Both the position numbers and the translations under genes were made by a program. A DNA stretch of 64,000 nt from Galbibacter marinus (GTDB lineage Bacteria > Bacteroidota > Bacteroidia > Flavobacteriales > Flavobacteriaceae), in assembly GCF_000300875.1 (NCBI RefSeq), contig NZ_AMSG01000005.1, positions 1-64,000 on the forward strand, written 5' to 3'. Shown here in pieces: positions 27,313-34,848 of the stretch (positions within the stretch are counted from its first letter, which is position 1; each line of letters begins with the position of its first letter). The notes below the pieces were generated by a model. That model had not been told where the DNA came from and searched no databases. It was given only the letters and a program-made list of their open reading frames with translations.

Positions 27313-27569
27313 TCATAATTTAAAGTGACTAACATTTAGATAACGTAAAATCCATAATTTTCTTATGATTCATTAAAATTACTCTTAGGGTGTTCTGAGG
27401 CCAAAAAATTCCGATGATCACCCATAATTAGATGTTGAGTTCAACATATTATCTGCCCAGTTATGTTTACTACCTAAGCACCACCATATACTAAAATCTC
27501 ATTTTATTCGTTTTGACAACAGACACACCAACTTTGACAACATTATACTTACAAATTCGATGAAAAAAA

Positions 27570-27599
27570 TTGGAATAATTTACTTAATTGCTATATTGC
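27570..27599 (+). promoter_or_regulatory. Candidate promoter of gldJ
   Basis: TTG (27570-27572), 19-nt spacer, TATATTGC (27592-27599), which differs from TANNTTTG in the last two positions. The predicted leader to the gldJ ATG is about 25 nt. Confidence 0.4.
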
Positions 27600-27630
27600 A
27601 CACATATTTAAGACAACTCAAATCTTAATC

Positions 27631-29271
27631 ATGAAGAAGTATCTATTTAACCCATACGTATTATGTTTGGTTGCGTTAGCAGGGTTTACTAGCTGTAGTA
27701 ACTCCTCTAAAAACACTTCCAGAGCTACTGGTTGGCAGATTAACTCCAACGAAGGTGGCTTTCAATACAACACAAACTTCAAGGAACAGGAAACCGCACC
27801 AGGGCTCGTATTTATAGAAGGAGGAACTTTTGTAAGAGGTCAGGTACAGGACGATGTCATGCACGACTGGAATAATACTCCCACCAGGCAACACGTCCAA
27901 TCATTTTATATGGATGAAACAGAGGTCACCAACAAAATGTACATGGAATACCTCGATTATTTAAAAAGTGTTTATCCTCCAGATGACCCAGCGTATGCGA
28001 ACATATACAAAGGAGCTCTTCCCGATACATTAGTTTGGAGAAACCGATTGGGTTACAACGAGGTAATGACCAATAATTACCTACGTCACCCAGCCTATGC
28101 GGAGTACCCTGTAGTTGGTGTTAATTGGGTTCAGGCCGTGCAATTCTCCGAATGGAGAACAGATCGTGTAAACGAATTGATGTTAGAGCGTGAAGGATAT
28201 CTTGCTAAAAACAGTAAGTATGCCGCTGTAAGCGGTGAAACTCAAGGAACCTTCAGCACTGAAACATACCTAAATAGCCCTGAAAATGTATATGGCGGTC
28301 AAATCGACTCATTACAAGGTAGAGCAAAAAGGGACTCCACCAATGTCTTTGCTAAACGTTCAAGTGGAGTGATCATGCCATCCTATAGGCTCCCTACTGA
28401 AACAGAATGGGAATATGCTGCGGCGGCTTTAATTAGCTCTAGAGAATACAACAATTATAGAGGGCGAAAAAAATATCCATGGGAAGGTGAATACACCAGA
28501 AGTGGGAAAAGAAGAAACCGAGGTGATCAATTAGCGAACTTCAAACAAGGGAAAGGTGATTATGGTGGAATTGCAGGTTGGTCAGACGATGGAGCTGATA
28601 TTACTGCACAGGTAAAATCATACCCACCAAATGATTGGGGGCTTTACGATATGGCAGGTAACGTTGCTGAATGGGTAGCAGATGTATACAGACCTATTGT
28701 CGATGATGAGGCTAATGACTTTAATTACTACCGAGGTAATGTATATATGAAAACGGCTATCGGAGAAGATGGCAAAGTACAAATTGTAGGAAGAGATGAA
28801 ATCGTCTATGATACTTTGAGCAACGGAAGAATTGTAGCTCGAGATCTACCTGGAGAAATCGCCATGATTCCAGTGGATGGTGAAGACACCTTCTTAAGAA
28901 CAAATTTCGATACAAGTGACAACAGAAATTATCGTGACGGAGATAAAGGCTCCTCAAGATATTACGATATGTTCTCAGATGATCAGTTGGATGACTCCCA
29001 AAGAATGTACAACGCTCCAGAAAACGTAATTAGAAGAGATTCTTTAGGAAATATCATCAAACAGTTTGACGATTCCAACACACGAACCACTATGATTAGT
29101 GATGAAGTTCGCGTATACAAAGGAGGATCCTGGAGAGATAGAGCGTATTGGCTTGATCCAGCACAGCGAAGATACCTTCCTCAGTATATGGCTACGGATT
29201 ATATAGGATTTAGATGTGCCATGTCAAGAGTAGGGTCTAAAGCCAAAAAGGAGAAGACTCCAAGACATTAA
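27631..29271 (+). CDS. gldJ: Gliding motility lipoprotein GldJ
   Basis: 546 residues. A signal peptide with lipobox (VALAGFTSC, Cys about 22) predicts a lipoprotein. The body is an FGE/SUMF1-like sulfatase-modifying fold from about residue 55 (PGLVFIEGGTFVRGQ) to the end (VYKGGSWRDRAYWLDPAQRRYLP...IGFRCA), with long inserts typical of GldJ and no obvious catalytic Cys pair. GldJ and GldK stabilise the periplasmic ring and the GldLM motor and are needed for gliding and type IX secretion. It faces away from porV; a terminator separates it from murF. Confidence 0.92.
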   Translation: MKKYLFNPYVLCLVALAGFTSCSNSSKNTSRATGWQINSNEGGFQYNTNFKEQETAPGLVFIEGGTFVRGQVQDDVMHDWNNTPTRQHVQSFYMDETEVTNKMYMEYLDYLKSVYPPDDPAYANIYKGALPDTLVWRNRLGYNEVMTNNYLRHPAYAEYPVVGVNWVQAVQFSEWRTDRVNELMLEREGYLAKNSKYAAVSGETQGTFSTETYLNSPENVYGGQIDSLQGRAKRDSTNVFAKRSSGVIMPSYRLPTETEWEYAAAALISSREYNNYRGRKKYPWEGEYTRSGKRRNRGDQLANFKQGKGDYGGIAGWSDDGADITAQVKSYPPNDWGLYDMAGNVAEWVADVYRPIVDDEANDFNYYRGNVYMKTAIGEDGKVQIVGRDEIVYDTLSNGRIVARDLPGEIAMIPVDGEDTFLRTNFDTSDNRNYRDGDKGSSRYYDMFSDDQLDDSQRMYNAPENVIRRDSLGNIIKQFDDSNTRTTMISDEVRVYKGGSWRDRAYWLDPAQRRYLPQYMATDYIGFRCAMSRVGSKAKKEKTPRH

Positions 29272-29298
29272 AAAAAATAATAGTTGTTATTTATATAG

Positions 29299-29328
29299 AG
29301 TCCCGATTTATTCGGGGCTTTTTTTTTA
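29299..29328 (+). terminator. Intrinsic terminator between gldJ and murF
   Basis: Stem AGTCCCGA / TTCGGGGCT with one T-G pair and a 4-nt loop, followed by a run of nine or more T. It ends 11 bp before the murF ATG. Confidence 0.8.
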
Positions 29329-29339
29329 CTTTTACCCCT

Positions 29340-30629
29340 ATGGAAATAGCATCACTTCACGAGATTTTTCTCCGCTCCAAAGGCGTTGTAACAGACACTA
29401 GAAAAATAGAAGAAAACAATTTATTTTTCGCACTTGTTGGAGATCATTTTAACGGAAATGAATTCGCCGTTCAGGCTATAGAAAAAGGAGCTTGTTTCGC
29501 TGTTATTGACAATGCTAATTACCATATCGGAGATCGTACTATTTTAGTTCAGGACAGCTTAAAAACCCTACAGGAGCTAGCTAAATATCATAGACAACAC
29601 CTAGGTCTTCCAATACTAGCCCTTACAGGAAGTAATGGAAAAACCACCACCAAAGAACTCCTTAATGCAGTTTTGTCAAAGAAGTTCAAAACCGTAGCGA
29701 CTACTGGAAATTTAAACAATCATATCGGAGTACCACTTACGCTTCTCTCTATGGATCAAAGCACAGAGTTTGGAGTGGTTGAAATGGGAGCAAATCACGC
29801 GAAAGAAATAGAATTCTTATGCGATATCGCCCTACCCGACTATGGTTATATCACCAATTTTGGAAAAGCTCACCTAGAAGGCTTCGGAAGTCTTGAAGGA
29901 GTTATACACGCTAAAAGCGAATTGTACCAACACCTTATCGAGCACGAAAAAACGATCTTTTACAATCTAGAAGATCCAATTCAGAAGAAGAAATTAATGA
30001 CCCATACTAAGGTGTACGGATTTGCCTTAACAAAACACAACCCTGCATCAGATATTAAAATCGAACTCACCCAAAACCATCCATTTGTCAGCGTACATTT
30101 CAATGATACTGAAATCCGGACAAATCTCATAGGATCCTATAATTTTACCAATATTGCAGCAGCCATTTGCGTAGGGTCTTATTTTAAAATAGATGAGCAG
30201 GATATCAAGGTGGCTATATCAAATTACACACCTTCAAACAATAGATCACAAATCGTTGAAAAGGGCAAGGTTAAAATCATTTTAGACGCTTATAACGCAA
30301 ACCCTTCAAGCGTACAAGCCGCTTTAAATAATTTCGCGGATCTAGAGCAGAAAAACAAGGCTGTCATCCTAGGCGATATGCTAGAACTTGGCGCTGAAGC
30401 AGCAACAGAACACCAGAATATTGTAGACCAACTTTCTGAGCACGGCATTGAAAATGCTTATTTAATAGGTGAAAATTTCTATAAAACTAAAGGCTCACAA
30501 TTAAAGTTCAAAAACTTTGAAGAGTTCAAGGAGGCTTTCCCAAGAACATTGAAGAAAAATAAGGACGATTTATTTTTAATAAAAGGTTCAAGAGCAATGG
30601 CTTTAGAACGCACATTGGAGTTGTTCTAA
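29340..30629 (+). CDS. murF: UDP-MurNAc-tripeptide--D-Ala-D-Ala ligase
   Basis: 429 residues. It adds the D-Ala-D-Ala made by Ddl to the UDP-MurNAc tripeptide. The Mur ligase P-loop LTGSNGKTTTKELL is near 95, followed by VVEMGANHAKEIEFL near 140, NFGKAHLEGFGS near 180 and the C-terminal domain with ILDAYNANPSSVQAAL and ILGDMLELG. It begins 11 bp after a strong terminator, so expression needs read-through from gldJ or a promoter I cannot identify. Confidence 0.94.
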   Translation: MEIASLHEIFLRSKGVVTDTRKIEENNLFFALVGDHFNGNEFAVQAIEKGACFAVIDNANYHIGDRTILVQDSLKTLQELAKYHRQHLGLPILALTGSNGKTTTKELLNAVLSKKFKTVATTGNLNNHIGVPLTLLSMDQSTEFGVVEMGANHAKEIEFLCDIALPDYGYITNFGKAHLEGFGSLEGVIHAKSELYQHLIEHEKTIFYNLEDPIQKKKLMTHTKVYGFALTKHNPASDIKIELTQNHPFVSVHFNDTEIRTNLIGSYNFTNIAAAICVGSYFKIDEQDIKVAISNYTPSNNRSQIVEKGKVKIILDAYNANPSSVQAALNNFADLEQKNKAVILGDMLELGAEAATEHQNIVDQLSEHGIENAYLIGENFYKTKGSQLKFKNFEEFKEAFPRTLKKNKDDLFLIKGSRAMALERTLELF

Positions 30630-30778
30630 CCTACCTCGAGCATCATACAACTCTGAGTTTTCAAAAGACAAACATAAAAGGAATCTCTTTACACTATGCT
30701 CTAGAGAGGATCTCATTTTTAATCATTAGCAACTTCTAATCTAGATGAATGTCCTGTTAGATTGTTATAGGTCGTATC
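30630..30778. other. Gene-free stretch downstream of murF
   Basis: No gene, consensus promoter or strong terminator is visible here; reading frames are short on both strands. It leads into the inverted-repeat structure at 30779. Confidence 0.5.
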
Positions 30779-30891
30779 TTATCCCAAGACCTAGTAAATA
30801 TTCTTTTTACGCAATTCTTATTTTATCTTAACCATAGTGGGAATGTCACTATCAGCTACAGTAATTACTGATGTAGAATATTTTGGGATAA
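30779..30891. other. Structured inverted-repeat segment of unknown nature
   Basis: Outer arms TTATCCCA and AAATATTC (30779-30803, interrupted by 9 extra bases) pair with the contiguous GAATATTTTGGGATAA (30876-30891), giving a 16-bp helix with a bulge. Inside are a hairpin ATAGTG / CACTAT (30834-30852) and a perfect 12-bp palindrome CAGTAATTACTG (30859-30870) flanked by CTACA / TGTAG. Together they could form a multi-branched RNA or cruciform, or be a decayed miniature element. No promoter is attached. Confidence 0.45.
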
Positions 30892-30931
30892 AATGGAATT
30901 AAGTTCGGTCTATACACCAATTACAGCGCAT

Positions 30932-30967
30932 AAAAAAAGAGGCTTTTAGCACTTAAAAACCTCTTTT
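30932..30967 (-). terminator. Intrinsic terminator of tRNA-Met
   Basis: Minus strand AAAAAGAGG, AT-rich loop, then CCTCTTTTTTT, immediately downstream of the tRNA-Met gene. Confidence 0.8.
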
Positions 30968-30994
30968 TCAATTCTTCAGAAACTTAATTTCTTG

Positions 30995-31068
30995 TAGCGA
31001 GATCGGGAATTGAACCCGAGACCTCCGGGTTATGAATCCGACGCTCTAACCGACTGAGCTACCTCGCC
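30995..31068 (-). tRNA. tRNA-Met (CAT)
   Basis: 74-nt cloverleaf on the minus strand: acceptor GGCGAGG / TCTCGCT with terminal G-T pairs, D arm GCTC/GAGC, anticodon loop TTCATAA (anticodon CAT), T arm TCGGG-TTCAATT-CCCGA, discriminator A; CCA is not encoded. Standard acceptor pairing and the loop favour elongator Met over initiator; a CAT tRNA-Ile modified with lysidine cannot be fully excluded. The lowest anticodon-stem pair is A-C. Confidence 0.88.
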
Positions 31069-31086
31069 TTTTTGCTTTAGCGGGTG

Positions 31087-31117
31087 CAAATATATAAACA
31101 AATTTCGGTCAATCAAA
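31087..31117 (-). promoter_or_regulatory. Consensus promoter of tRNA-Met
   Basis: Minus strand TTTG (31117-31114), 19-nt spacer, TATATTTG (31094-31087), 18 nt ahead of the mature tRNA 5' end. A perfect match to the Bacteroidota promoter. Confidence 0.85.
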
Positions 31118-31206
31118 TCAAAGTGTAAAAATATTTTAATTAAAAAATAGGTGAAGTTGAACTTAAATAATTATATTGTCGCTTTATATAATATTATGAT
31201 TTATTT

Positions 31207-31590
31207 ATGGAAGAGAAAGTTAAATACGAGTTAGAATTCCCTATTCATTCCTCCCCGCAGTTACTGTATCAATACATATCAACACCTTCTGGCCTTTCAG
31301 AATGGTTTGCAGATAATGTAAACTCAAGAGGAGAGGTTTTCACCTTCATATGGGACGGCGCAGAAGAGGTGGCAAAATTAATTAGAAAAAAGAGTGGAGA
31401 GCTAGTAAAATTCAAATGGGATGAAAGCGGAGACGACACTTTTTTTGAAATTAAAATAGTGGTAGATGAAATAACCAAAGATGTTTCCTTAATGATTACC
31501 GATTTCACTGAAGAAGACGAACTAGAAGAAGCTAAAATGCTATGGGAAAACCAAATTTCTGACTTAAAACAAGTATTGGGTTCCGCTTAG
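31207..31590 (+). CDS. START-like domain-containing protein
   Basis: 127-residue acidic helix-grip protein of the SRPBCC/AHSA1-like type: it opens KVKYELEFPIHSSPQLLYQYISTPSGLSEWFADNV, with the WFAD motif typical of this Bacteroidota family, then five beta strands and a C-terminal helix (LWENQISDLKQVLG). No function is known to me; such folds bind hydrophobic ligands or chaperone clients. A terminator fused to the next promoter follows 28 bp after the stop, so it is probably monocistronic. Confidence 0.82.
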   Translation: MEEKVKYELEFPIHSSPQLLYQYISTPSGLSEWFADNVNSRGEVFTFIWDGAEEVAKLIRKKSGELVKFKWDESGDDTFFEIKIVVDEITKDVSLMITDFTEEDELEEAKMLWENQISDLKQVLGSA

Positions 31591-31610
31591 GATTCTTAAT
31601 TGTTATAAAG

Positions 31611-31618
31611 TATATTTG
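31611..31618 (+). promoter_or_regulatory. Candidate -7 element of the class IV aminotransferase gene
   Basis: TATATTTG matches TANNTTTG exactly, ending 27 nt before the ATG at 31646. No TTG is found at 19-21 nt upstream. The element touches the 5' arm of the terminator at 31619, so a transcript starting about 6 nt downstream would lack an intact hairpin. Confidence 0.5.
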
Positions 31619-31645
31619 TGCCTTGAATTTTCAAGGCATTTTTTT
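31619..31645 (+). terminator. Terminator abutting the aminotransferase start codon
   Basis: Arms TGCCTTGAA and TTCAAGGCA form up to 9 bp (about 7 bp after allowing a real loop), followed by seven T that directly precede the ATG. It should end the START-like transcript. Confidence 0.75.
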
Positions 31646-32491
31646 ATGGTAAATTTTAACGGAAGACTATTAGAAAAAGGAACTGCATTTCTCGATGAAT
31701 CCAATCGTGGTTTGCGATATGGCGACGCATTATTCGAAACTATCCGAGTGGTAAATTCAAAGATATTCTTCTGGGAGCCTCATTACCTAAGACTCATGGC
31801 CTCGATGCGTATAATGAGACTTCCTATTCCTATGCATTTTACCATGGAGCAGCTCGGAGAAGAAATCTTACAAACCTTAAAAGCAAATTCTTTAGAATCG
31901 AAAGCGGCTCGAGTTCGACTAACTGTCTTTAGAGACCAAGGAGGATACTACACTCCTACTAGTACCGATGTATCTTATATTATAGAAGCATCCGCTTTAG
32001 AAACGCCTTTTTACACTAGCTCCCAACAACCCTATGAAGTAGAACTTTTCAAAGATCACTACCTTGACGCAGGTCTGTTGTCCACTATTAAATCAAGTAA
32101 TAAATTAGTTAATATCCTAGCTGGAGTCTTTGCAAGTGAAAACGGGTATCAAAACTGTCTTCTTCTAAATCAGCATAAAAACGTCATTGAGGCCTCTAAT
32201 GGAAACTTATTTCTAATTAAAAATAACACCATTAAAACCCCGCCTATCACCCAAGGTTGCCTCAACGGAGTCCTCAGAAAGCAACTCATTGAAATTATCA
32301 AAAAGACACCAGAGTTCGAACTAGAAGAAGAACCTATCTCTCCTTTTGAACTACAAAAGGCTGATGAGATGTTCATAACCAATGTGATATCAGGAATTAC
32401 TTCGGTAACCAAGTACCGTAAAAAACAGTACAATAACGAGGTTGCCAAAACGCTACTTGGACGATTAAATGCCCACGTGCGACTGCTTTAA
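31646..32491 (+). CDS. Class IV PLP-dependent aminotransferase (PabC/BCAT-like)
   Basis: 281 residues from ATG 31646 (MVNFNGRLLEKG). The track starts 10 codons earlier, but that extension encodes the terminator hairpin and is not protein-like. Fold-type IV motifs: RGLRYGDALFETIRV near 20, RVRLTVFRDQGGYY near 90, the PLP Lys probably in STIKSSNKLVN near 149, EASNGNLFLIKNN near 180 and GCLNGVLR near 205. The sequence is closest to 4-amino-4-deoxychorismate lyase or D-amino-acid/branched-chain aminotransferases, and I cannot choose between them. Its stop overlaps that of the convergent yqgE gene by 2 bases. Confidence 0.85.
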   Translation: MVNFNGRLLEKGTAFLDESNRGLRYGDALFETIRVVNSKIFFWEPHYLRLMASMRIMRLPIPMHFTMEQLGEEILQTLKANSLESKAARVRLTVFRDQGGYYTPTSTDVSYIIEASALETPFYTSSQQPYEVELFKDHYLDAGLLSTIKSSNKLVNILAGVFASENGYQNCLLLNQHKNVIEASNGNLFLIKNNTIKTPPITQGCLNGVLRKQLIEIIKKTPEFELEEEPISPFELQKADEMFITNVISGITSVTKYRKKQYNNEVAKTLLGRLNAHVRLL

Positions 32492-33048
32492 TTAAGTAGT
32501 GGATTTTCTGGGGTATTGGACCAAAGCAAATAGTCGCCACCGAGTTCAAGCATTTTTTCCCTCCAAAAAGACAGGGAGGATTTCTTGATAACATTACTCT
32601 TATACCTATTTTCTGATACCACCCAAGAACTACTTGATAGCTCTTTATCGAGTTGCATTGTATCCCAACCAGAATAACCTAAAAAGAATTTTATATCTGA
32701 ATCCTTTATTCGCTTGTTATTTATCAGTTCAACGATTGTTTCAAAATCGCCTCCCCAATATATTCCGTTGGAAATTTCAATACTATTGCTAATAAGCTCG
32801 GGAACTTTATGAATAAAGTACAAATTATCCTGCTCAACAGGACCACCATTATACACTCTAAGAGAAGTGTTCACCTCTGGAATAAGCTCACTGAGATCAA
32901 ATTCCAAGGGCTTATTTAGAATAAAACCAATAGATCCTTCATTGTTATGCTCAGCGAGCAAGACTACAGAACGATTAAAAGCTACATCACCTATAATGGA
33001 GGGTTCGGCAATTAGCAAATGGCCTTTCTTCGGAGTTAAAGCAACCAT
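32488..33048 (-). CDS. YqgE/AlgH family protein
   Basis: 186 residues, normal length. Signatures: GHLLIAEPSIIGDVAFNRSVVLLAEHNNEGSIGFILNKPL at 9-48 and the later GGPVEQDNLYFIHK and FLGYSGWDTMQLDKEL. The family is widespread, structurally solved, but without an agreed biochemical role; AlgH was linked to alginate regulation in Pseudomonas. It is probably cytoplasmic. Its TAA shares bases with the TAA of the convergent aminotransferase. Confidence 0.9.
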   Translation of the reverse strand: MVALTPKKGHLLIAEPSIIGDVAFNRSVVLLAEHNNEGSIGFILNKPLEFDLSELIPEVNTSLRVYNGGPVEQDNLYFIHKVPELISNSIEISNGIYWGGDFETIVELINNKRIKDSDIKFFLGYSGWDTMQLDKELSSSSWVVSENRYKSNVIKKSSLSFWREKMLELGGDYLLWSNTPENPLLN

Positions 33049-33130
33049 AAGCGCTATATTTTTTCTTTTAAATCTAAGAAAAAATCACAAACCGTCAAAT
33101 AATTGTAAGATTTTTTTAACCCTATAAAGC

Positions 33131-33158
33131 AAAAAAGGCACCCATAATGAGCGCCTTT
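33131..33158 (-). terminator. Intrinsic terminator of the HU gene
   Basis: Minus strand AAAGGCGC, 9-nt loop, GTGCCTTT, then T-run; the stem is 8 bp with one wobble pair. It lies 26 bp after the HU stop. Confidence 0.8.
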
Positions 33159-33183
33159 AAATAATATGAAATGATAAGTTAGA

Positions 33184-33456
33184 TTAGTTTACAGCGTCAG
33201 CTAACTCAGAACCAGCTTTAAACTTAACTACATTTTTTGCAGCAATCTTAATTGTTTTACCAGTTTGAGGGTTTCTACCTTCTCTAGCTGATCTTTTAGA
33301 AACTGACCAAGATCCAAATCCTACTAGAGAAACACGTCCTCCTTTTTTCAATGTACCTTCTACACTACCTAAAAAAGATTCTAGTGCTTTCTTTGCTGCA
33401 GCTTTGGTTATTCCTGCGTCAGCAGCCATCGCATCGATTAATTCTGTTTTGTTCAT
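33184..33456 (-). CDS. HU family DNA-binding protein
   Basis: 90-residue histone-like protein. N-terminal helices MNKTELIDAMAADAGITKAAAKKALESFL, then the beta-arm VSLVGFGSWSVSKRSAREGRNPQTGKTIKIAAKNVVKFKAGSELADAV, which is the canonical HU/IHF pattern with the Arg-Asn-Pro tip that intercalates into DNA. It forms dimers that bend DNA non-specifically and compact the nucleoid. It is monocistronic, with its own promoter and terminator, suiting high expression. Confidence 0.95.
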   Translation of the reverse strand: MNKTELIDAMAADAGITKAAAKKALESFLGSVEGTLKKGGRVSLVGFGSWSVSKRSAREGRNPQTGKTIKIAAKNVVKFKAGSELADAVN

Positions 33457-33510
33457 AATTTAAAGATTTAAAAATGAATATACGGTTAAACATTTATTTA
33501 ATTCGCTACA

Positions 33511-33540
33511 CAAAATTATACGGATTTCATTCTCACGCAA
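33511..33540 (-). promoter_or_regulatory. Promoter of the HU gene
   Basis: Minus strand TTG (33540-33538), 19-nt spacer, TAATTTTG (33518-33511). It matches the Bacteroidota consensus and predicts a leader of about 50 nt. Confidence 0.75.
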
Positions 33541-33643
33541 GTAATATCAAGGGAAATCCACGCATTTGTTAATAACTTCGCTTGATTGTTAATAAAGTGG
33601 CTTGCTTTTTATAGAATCCTACTACCCTAACGATGACGCGGCC

Positions 33644-34597
33644 TTAGCGCATTTTAGCTTCAGAATTAAATGAAAAACCATTCAGAACATCTTTAATGGG
33701 CATTCTTCGTTTGCCAGCAAGTTGAATTTCATTTAAGATAACAAAGCCATTGGAACAAGCTATTTTAAGCTTCTTATCCTCCACCAAAACAGTGCCAGGT
33801 TCTAGATTATGATCTGTTACAATTACAGCACTATCATATACCTTTAAATTTACCTTCTCTTTATTGCCGTTATCCAAAACTGTCCAAGCCGAAGGGTAAG
33901 GACTCAGGCCTCTTATTAAATTATGAATAACATCAGCACTTGTATTCCAATTGATTCTTGTATTATCCTTATTTAACTTATAGGCTGTTTTTTCAGCTCC
34001 TAGCTGTGGTTGTTTAGTAGTCGTAACTTTATTAGATGCTATTTGCCGAAGTGTTTCCACCACAAGCACTGCTCCCTGATTCATTAATCGATCATGTAAA
34101 TGCCCTGCGTTCTCATCCTCTTCAATATCCGTAGTACGCTGGGCGATAATCTCTCCAGTATCAATTTTATCGTCTATAAAAAAAGTAGTCACTCCAGTTT
34201 GATTTTCTCCATTAATTAATGCCCAATTAATTGGAGCGGCTCCTCTATACTGGGGAAGTAAAGAAGCGTGAAGGTTAAAGGTCCCAAATTCAGGCATATC
34301 CCAAACCACCTTCGGCAACATTCTAAAAGCAACTACAACCTGCAAATTTGCCTGTAGAGTCTGTAAAGAAGTTATGAAATCTTCATCCTTTAAGTTGGTT
34401 GGCTGAAGGACTTTCAATCCCTTTTCTTGGGCAAATTTTTTAACAGCTGATTGTTGAACTCTGCGACCCCGTCCAGCTGGGCGGTCAGGTGCGGTAATTA
34501 CACCAACGACCGTGTAATCATTATCTAAAATATGCTTTAAGGTAGCGACGGCAAAATCTGGTGTACCCATAAAAACTATGCGCAAATCTCTAATCAT
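33644..34597 (-). CDS. fmt: Methionyl-tRNA formyltransferase
   Basis: 317 residues. It formylates initiator Met-tRNA. Starts RIVFMGTPDFAVATL; the catalytic block LHASLLPQYRGAAPINWALINGENQTGVTTFFID lies near 109-142 with the catalytic Asn/His/Asp set; a C-terminal OB-like domain begins near 205 (INWNTSADVIHNLIRGLSPYPSAWT). It is cytoplasmic. It sits between HU and a divergent dehydrogenase, without the def gene that accompanies it in many bacteria. A candidate -7 TATATTTG (34628-34635, minus) lies 30 bp upstream without a spaced -33. Confidence 0.94.
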   Translation of the reverse strand: MIRDLRIVFMGTPDFAVATLKHILDNDYTVVGVITAPDRPAGRGRRVQQSAVKKFAQEKGLKVLQPTNLKDEDFITSLQTLQANLQVVVAFRMLPKVVWDMPEFGTFNLHASLLPQYRGAAPINWALINGENQTGVTTFFIDDKIDTGEIIAQRTTDIEEDENAGHLHDRLMNQGAVLVVETLRQIASNKVTTTKQPQLGAEKTAYKLNKDNTRINWNTSADVIHNLIRGLSPYPSAWTVLDNGNKEKVNLKVYDSAVIVTDHNLEPGTVLVEDKKLKIACSNGFVILNEIQLAGKRRMPIKDVLNGFSFNSEAKMR

Positions 34598-34825
34598 GAA
34601 TGTTTAAATTTAATTTTCAAAATTACACAAATATAAAGAACTAAAGTGATCATCTAAGACCTTAAAAACAGTCAAACTACCTCTATAAAAAACTCACAAA
34701 AAACTCCTACACGACAGGTAGAAGAGCTTCACAGCACTGAACTCTTTCCGATACAATAACCACTTTAAAGTGATATCCTATTTAGATAGTTTAGTATTTT
34801 GGCTGTGGAAATTTCGACTTTCTTA

Positions 34826-34833
34826 TATATTTG
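34826..34833 (+). promoter_or_regulatory. Candidate -7 element of the Glu/Leu dehydrogenase gene
   Basis: TATATTTG, 15 bp ahead of the first ATG. A TTTG lies upstream at 34798-34801 but with 24-nt spacing, longer than the usual 19-21. Confidence 0.4.
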
Positions 34834-34848
34834 TAAAACTTTATCAGT

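Larger units (their letters stand above)
27260..27630. other. Divergent intergenic region between porV and gldJ
   Basis: 371 bp holding the porV promoter on the minus strand and a candidate gldJ promoter on the plus strand. There is no trace of a porU fragment in any frame that I can see. The interior (about 27320-27540) is AT-rich with no recognisable feature. Confidence 0.6.

Noticed and set aside
27560-27628. 22-codon upstream ORF (MKKIGIIYLIAILHTYLRQLKS) ending 2 bp before gldJ
   Set aside because: It looks like a leader peptide, but the likely gldJ promoter (TTG-N19-TATATTGC) lies within it, so it would not be transcribed in full. Kept only as a chance frame.
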